A stretch of 7,924 nt of DNA, from assembly GCA_900766325.1 (NCBI GenBank), contig CAAFVA010000045.1, positions 1 through 7,924 on the forward strand, in the 5' to 3' direction. A model generated the notes under the pieces. That model had not been told where the DNA came from. It did not search any database and saw only the letters and a list, made by a program, of their open reading frames with translations. The position numbers were made by a program, and so were the translations under genes. Positions 6,860-7,924 of the stretch are shown here, piece by piece. The DNA is from Bacilli bacterium (GTDB lineage: Bacteria > Bacillota_I > Bacilli_A > RF39 > UBA660). Each line of letters opens with the position of its first letter. Position 1 is the first letter of the stretch.

Positions 6860-7762
6860 ATGTTAAATAAAGAAGTTGTTATTAATGATTTTGCACAGTT
6901 AAAAGGAATGGCTAAGCTTAAGAATGATATGTACAGTCCATACTTTAGCTCCTATGATAGTGTTTATCCATTTACGAACGATAGGTTAATAGATATATTC
7001 AAAGAGGTGGATTGTAGTAAGGGAGTACTTACCGTAACTGCCTCAGGTGATCAAGCTTTAATGGCTATATTAAATGATGCTCCATACGTTAAAATGTTTG
7101 ACATAAACAAGTTGGCAAAATATTTTGTTATGTTTAAATTTGCAGCAATAAAAAGTTTATCATACGAAGAATTTAGAAAGTTATATAAAGTTAATATTCC
7201 GTTTTCAAACACGATTGCTGGAGGATTTTTAAGTGACGTAGACGTTAATTTATATAACAAAGTTTGTTCCAACTTAGATTTAGTAAACGCCTACTTTTTT
7301 GAACGTCTTTATGAGTTTATGACTAATGCTACACCGACCGAGAGATTTAACGTCGTTAACGTAAAACAAAATCATAAATTAGCCGGTTATTTAAATCAAA
7401 CTAGTTATAGCATTTTAAAATCTAAACTTAATGATGTTAAGAAGTTAGAATTCATTGACTGCGATATATTTGATTTAAAAAAGTACATAGATAATGAAGT
7501 TTATTCGGCAATGATATTCTCTAACATAAGTAGTTATTTTGATAATGTTATGCTTGAATCTTACTTGACTTTATTAAACTCATTAAAAAGTAATTTAACG
7601 AGTAATGGATTAATTCAAGCTGGATATGGATCATTAGGAAAGTGTTTTGAAATAGGAAAGAACAGAATGGATAAAAGGTTTGTCGATGCCCATAGAAAAT
7701 ATTTTTTTGAAACGAAATCGCATAATAAAGTTATAACATTTTATAAATCCAATAAGAATTAA
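6860..7762 (+). CDS. DUF3419/BtaA-like putative SAM-dependent transferase
   Basis: This is a 300-residue soluble protein with no signal peptide or membrane segment. The pattern YSPYFSSYDSVYPFT (25-39), then VLTVTASGDQALMAIL (56-71) and FDINKLAKYFVMFKFAAIKSLSYEEF (80-105) resembles the DUF3419 family. That family includes BtaA, which transfers the 3-amino-3-carboxypropyl group of S-adenosylmethionine to diacylglycerol for betaine lipids. TVTASGDQ occupies the place of the SAM-binding glycine loop, FDIN the acidic residue after strand 2, FIDCDIFDL (198-206) a later acidic site, and YSAMIFSNISSYF (215-227) the motif-IV region. At 300 residues it is shorter than BtaA as I recall it, and no BtaB methyltransferase is nearby, so betaine-lipid synthesis is not supported here; the reaction is unknown. 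It has its own promoter and terminator. Family assignment is by recollection of pattern. Confidence 0.65.
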   Translation: MLNKEVVINDFAQLKGMAKLKNDMYSPYFSSYDSVYPFTNDRLIDIFKEVDCSKGVLTVTASGDQALMAILNDAPYVKMFDINKLAKYFVMFKFAAIKSLSYEEFRKLYKVNIPFSNTIAGGFLSDVDVNLYNKVCSNLDLVNAYFFERLYEFMTNATPTERFNVVNVKQNHKLAGYLNQTSYSILKSKLNDVKKLEFIDCDIFDLKKYIDNEVYSAMIFSNISSYFDNVMLESYLTLLNSLKSNLTSNGLIQAGYGSLGKCFEIGKNRMDKRFVDAHRKYFFETKSHNKVITFYKSNKN

Positions 7763-7771
7763 TATACTATG

Positions 7772-7802
7772 AAATCACTATTATTAAGTGGTTTTTTATT
7801 TT
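7772..7802 (+). terminator. Intrinsic terminator after the DUF3419-like gene
   Basis: AAATCACT (7772-7779) pairs with AGTGGTTT (7787-7794): eight pairs including one T-G wobble, with a 7-nt loop. The tail that follows is TTTATTTT (7795-7802). It starts 9 nt after the stop codon of the upstream gene. Confidence 0.82.
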
Positions 7803-7817
7803 AGAACTTGATATAAT
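7789..7817 (+). promoter_or_regulatory. Promoter at the 3' edge, extended -10, for a gene beyond the window
   Basis: A consensus TATAAT (7812-7817) is preceded by TG at 7809-7810 (TGATATAAT), a full extended -10. The -35 position at 17-nt spacing is TGGTTT (7789-7794), a weak match lying in the terminator's downstream arm. Extended -10 promoters tolerate weak -35 elements. Initiation would be near 7824. Confidence 0.65.
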
Positions 7818-7823
7818 AGTAAA

Positions 7824-7924
7824 GATATTAAGGCCTAACCTCGCTTGCACGGGGATATTTAAGTATTGGTTAGTAGTTTATGTAACGGGTAAATATAAAT
7901 GAAAGGAGAGTTTTTAAAAAGTAA
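7824..7924 (+). other. Possible structured 5' leader with ribosome site, class unrecognised, runs off the window
   Basis: About 75 nt of non-coding sequence separates the predicted transcription start from the ribosome site AAAGGAGAG (7902-7910). It can fold as an outer stem CTAACC (7835-7840) with GGTTAG (7868-7873), and an inner hairpin CCTCG (7839-7843) with CGGGG (7850-7854) around a 6-nt loop CTTGCA. The two share C7839-C7840, so they either shorten each other or compete. This patch is visibly more GC-rich than its surroundings. The other two promoters in the window have leaders of only about 20 nt. I match it to no riboswitch I know; a ribosomal-protein leader or other cis-regulator is possible. 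An ATG at 7899 opens MKGEFLKS to the edge but has no good ribosome site of its own, and no ATG, GTG or TTG follows AAAGGAGAG within the window. Confidence 0.4.

Noticed and set aside
1..7924. CRISPR arrays, insertion sequences, tRNA or rRNA genes
   Set aside because: I saw no regularly spaced repeats, transposase motifs, terminal inverted repeats or tRNA-like cloverleaf sequences; gaps between genes are at most 95 nt apart from the 3' edge.

Overview
The window is AT-rich bacterial DNA carrying eight features of clear gene organisation, all on the + strand. It looks like the chromosome of a low-GC Gram-positive (Bacillota), plausibly an uncultured Bacilli or Mollicutes-related gut lineage that keeps a cell wall; this placement is inferred from base composition, strong AGGAG-type ribosome sites, YitT, and gene order. 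As I recall it, the order prfB, a YitT-family gene, ftsE, ftsX and then a wall-related gene also occurs in Bacillus. UGA is a genuine stop here: ftsX ends in TGA, tryptophan is encoded by TGG, and a UGA-decoding release factor is present. The Mycoplasma-type code is therefore excluded.

Positions 1-4751 hold one tight cluster: prfB (5' end cut off), a YitT-family membrane protein, ftsE, ftsX and a secreted coiled-coil/M23 endopeptidase of the EnvC/PcsB type. Gaps are 1 and 25 nt, followed by overlaps of 14 and 4 nt. I see no internal terminator. The cluster ends at a good intrinsic terminator (4762-4803). The last three genes form a complete division-wall module: FtsEX is an ABC-type transmembrane switch, and the exported protein is the hydrolase it most likely controls.

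Positions 4792-6799 hold uvrB, the nucleotide-excision-repair damage-verification helicase, behind its own extended -10 promoter. That promoter's -35 lies inside the preceding terminator. No uvrA or uvrC is in the window. Positions 6808-7802 hold a stand-alone gene for a DUF3419/BtaA-like putative SAM-dependent transferase, with its own promoter and terminator.

The final 120 bases contain another strong extended -10 promoter followed by about 75-100 nt of potentially structured leader and an AAAGGAGAG ribosome site. The gene it serves lies beyond the window.

The most notable items are the RF2 programmed +1 frameshift site at the first 33 bases (so the ATG at 13 is not the real start), the catalytically complete M23 enzyme coupled to FtsEX, the repeated terminator/promoter overlap architecture, and the unidentified leader at the 3' edge. 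I found no mobile element, CRISPR array, tRNA or rRNA, and no clear evidence of a wholly new system.
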